Shown in pieces: positions 35,252 through 35,288 of a stretch of 35,288 bases of DNA. Where the stretch lies: NCBI GenBank assembly GCA_019746735.1, contig JAIERT010000144.1:1-35288 (forward strand), in the 5' to 3' direction. The stretch's first letter is position 1; every line of letters starts with the position of its first letter. A model generated the notes under the pieces. That model was not told where the DNA came from and ran no database searches. It worked only from the letters and a program-made list of their open reading frames with translations. This DNA comes from Burkholderiaceae bacterium. GTDB taxonomy: Bacteria; Pseudomonadota; Gammaproteobacteria; Burkholderiales; Burkholderiaceae_C. The position numbers and the translations under genes were made by a program.

Positions 35252-35288
35252 GACGGCCGGGTTGGGGATTGAATGATATTGCTGTTTG
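35215..35288. mobile_element. Possible insertion-sequence end (partial, runs off window)
   Basis: TGACCTGCCCGGTTTTTCCGAGCC begins exactly where Wzt-like coding stops; resembles IS3-type TGA... ends. Confidence 0.35.

Noticed and set aside
1-35288. CRISPR array
   Set aside because: No regularly spaced direct repeats of 24-40 bp; the four island repeats are 400-700 bp apart and associated with gene starts.
1-35288. tRNA/rRNA genes
   Set aside because: No cloverleaf or rRNA-like segment noticed by eye; a tRNAscan-SE run would be decisive.

Overview
The window is mostly a lambda-like siphophage genome, probably a prophage in a GC-rich proteobacterium. It is followed from about 32.4 kb by an O-antigen/polysaccharide operon (galE, Wzm-type permease, truncated Wzt-type ATPase). 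The phage part reads: PD-(D/E)XK nuclease (partial), TOPRIM/D5 primase-helicase, RuvC-like resolvase and DUF6362-like HTH protein; a non-coding region of about 430 bp; two ParB-MTase fusions flanking an M15 endopeptidase, plus a PD-(D/E)XK protein; a minus-strand island (RelE/ParE-type TA plus four small genes); then TerS, TerL(GpA), gpW, portal, S49 protease/scaffold, gpD, gpE, head-tail joining, tail tube, G/GT, tape measure, gpM-like protein, tail fibre, two RCC1 propeller proteins, DUF1833, NlpC/P60, TipJ, DUF6127 and 3TM holin. No integrase is visible, so the left end lies outside the window. Most notable signals: (1) a four-copy promoter-like repeat placed 33-40 nt upstream of each minus-strand island gene; (2) a complete -1 frameshift signal (A AAA AAC, 7-nt spacer, GC-rich hairpin) in the tail chaperone gene, whose frameshift extension encodes a Cys cluster; (3) a nested palindrome/iteron region just after the primase (candidate origin) and a related GGTTACC cluster; (4) two tandem RCC1 propeller proteins in the tail-tip module; (5) a methylase/PD-(D/E)XK pair; (6) a C15 tract and coupling mini-ORFs in the galE operon. 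All family calls come from reading the sequence and protein motifs by eye; no database search was run.
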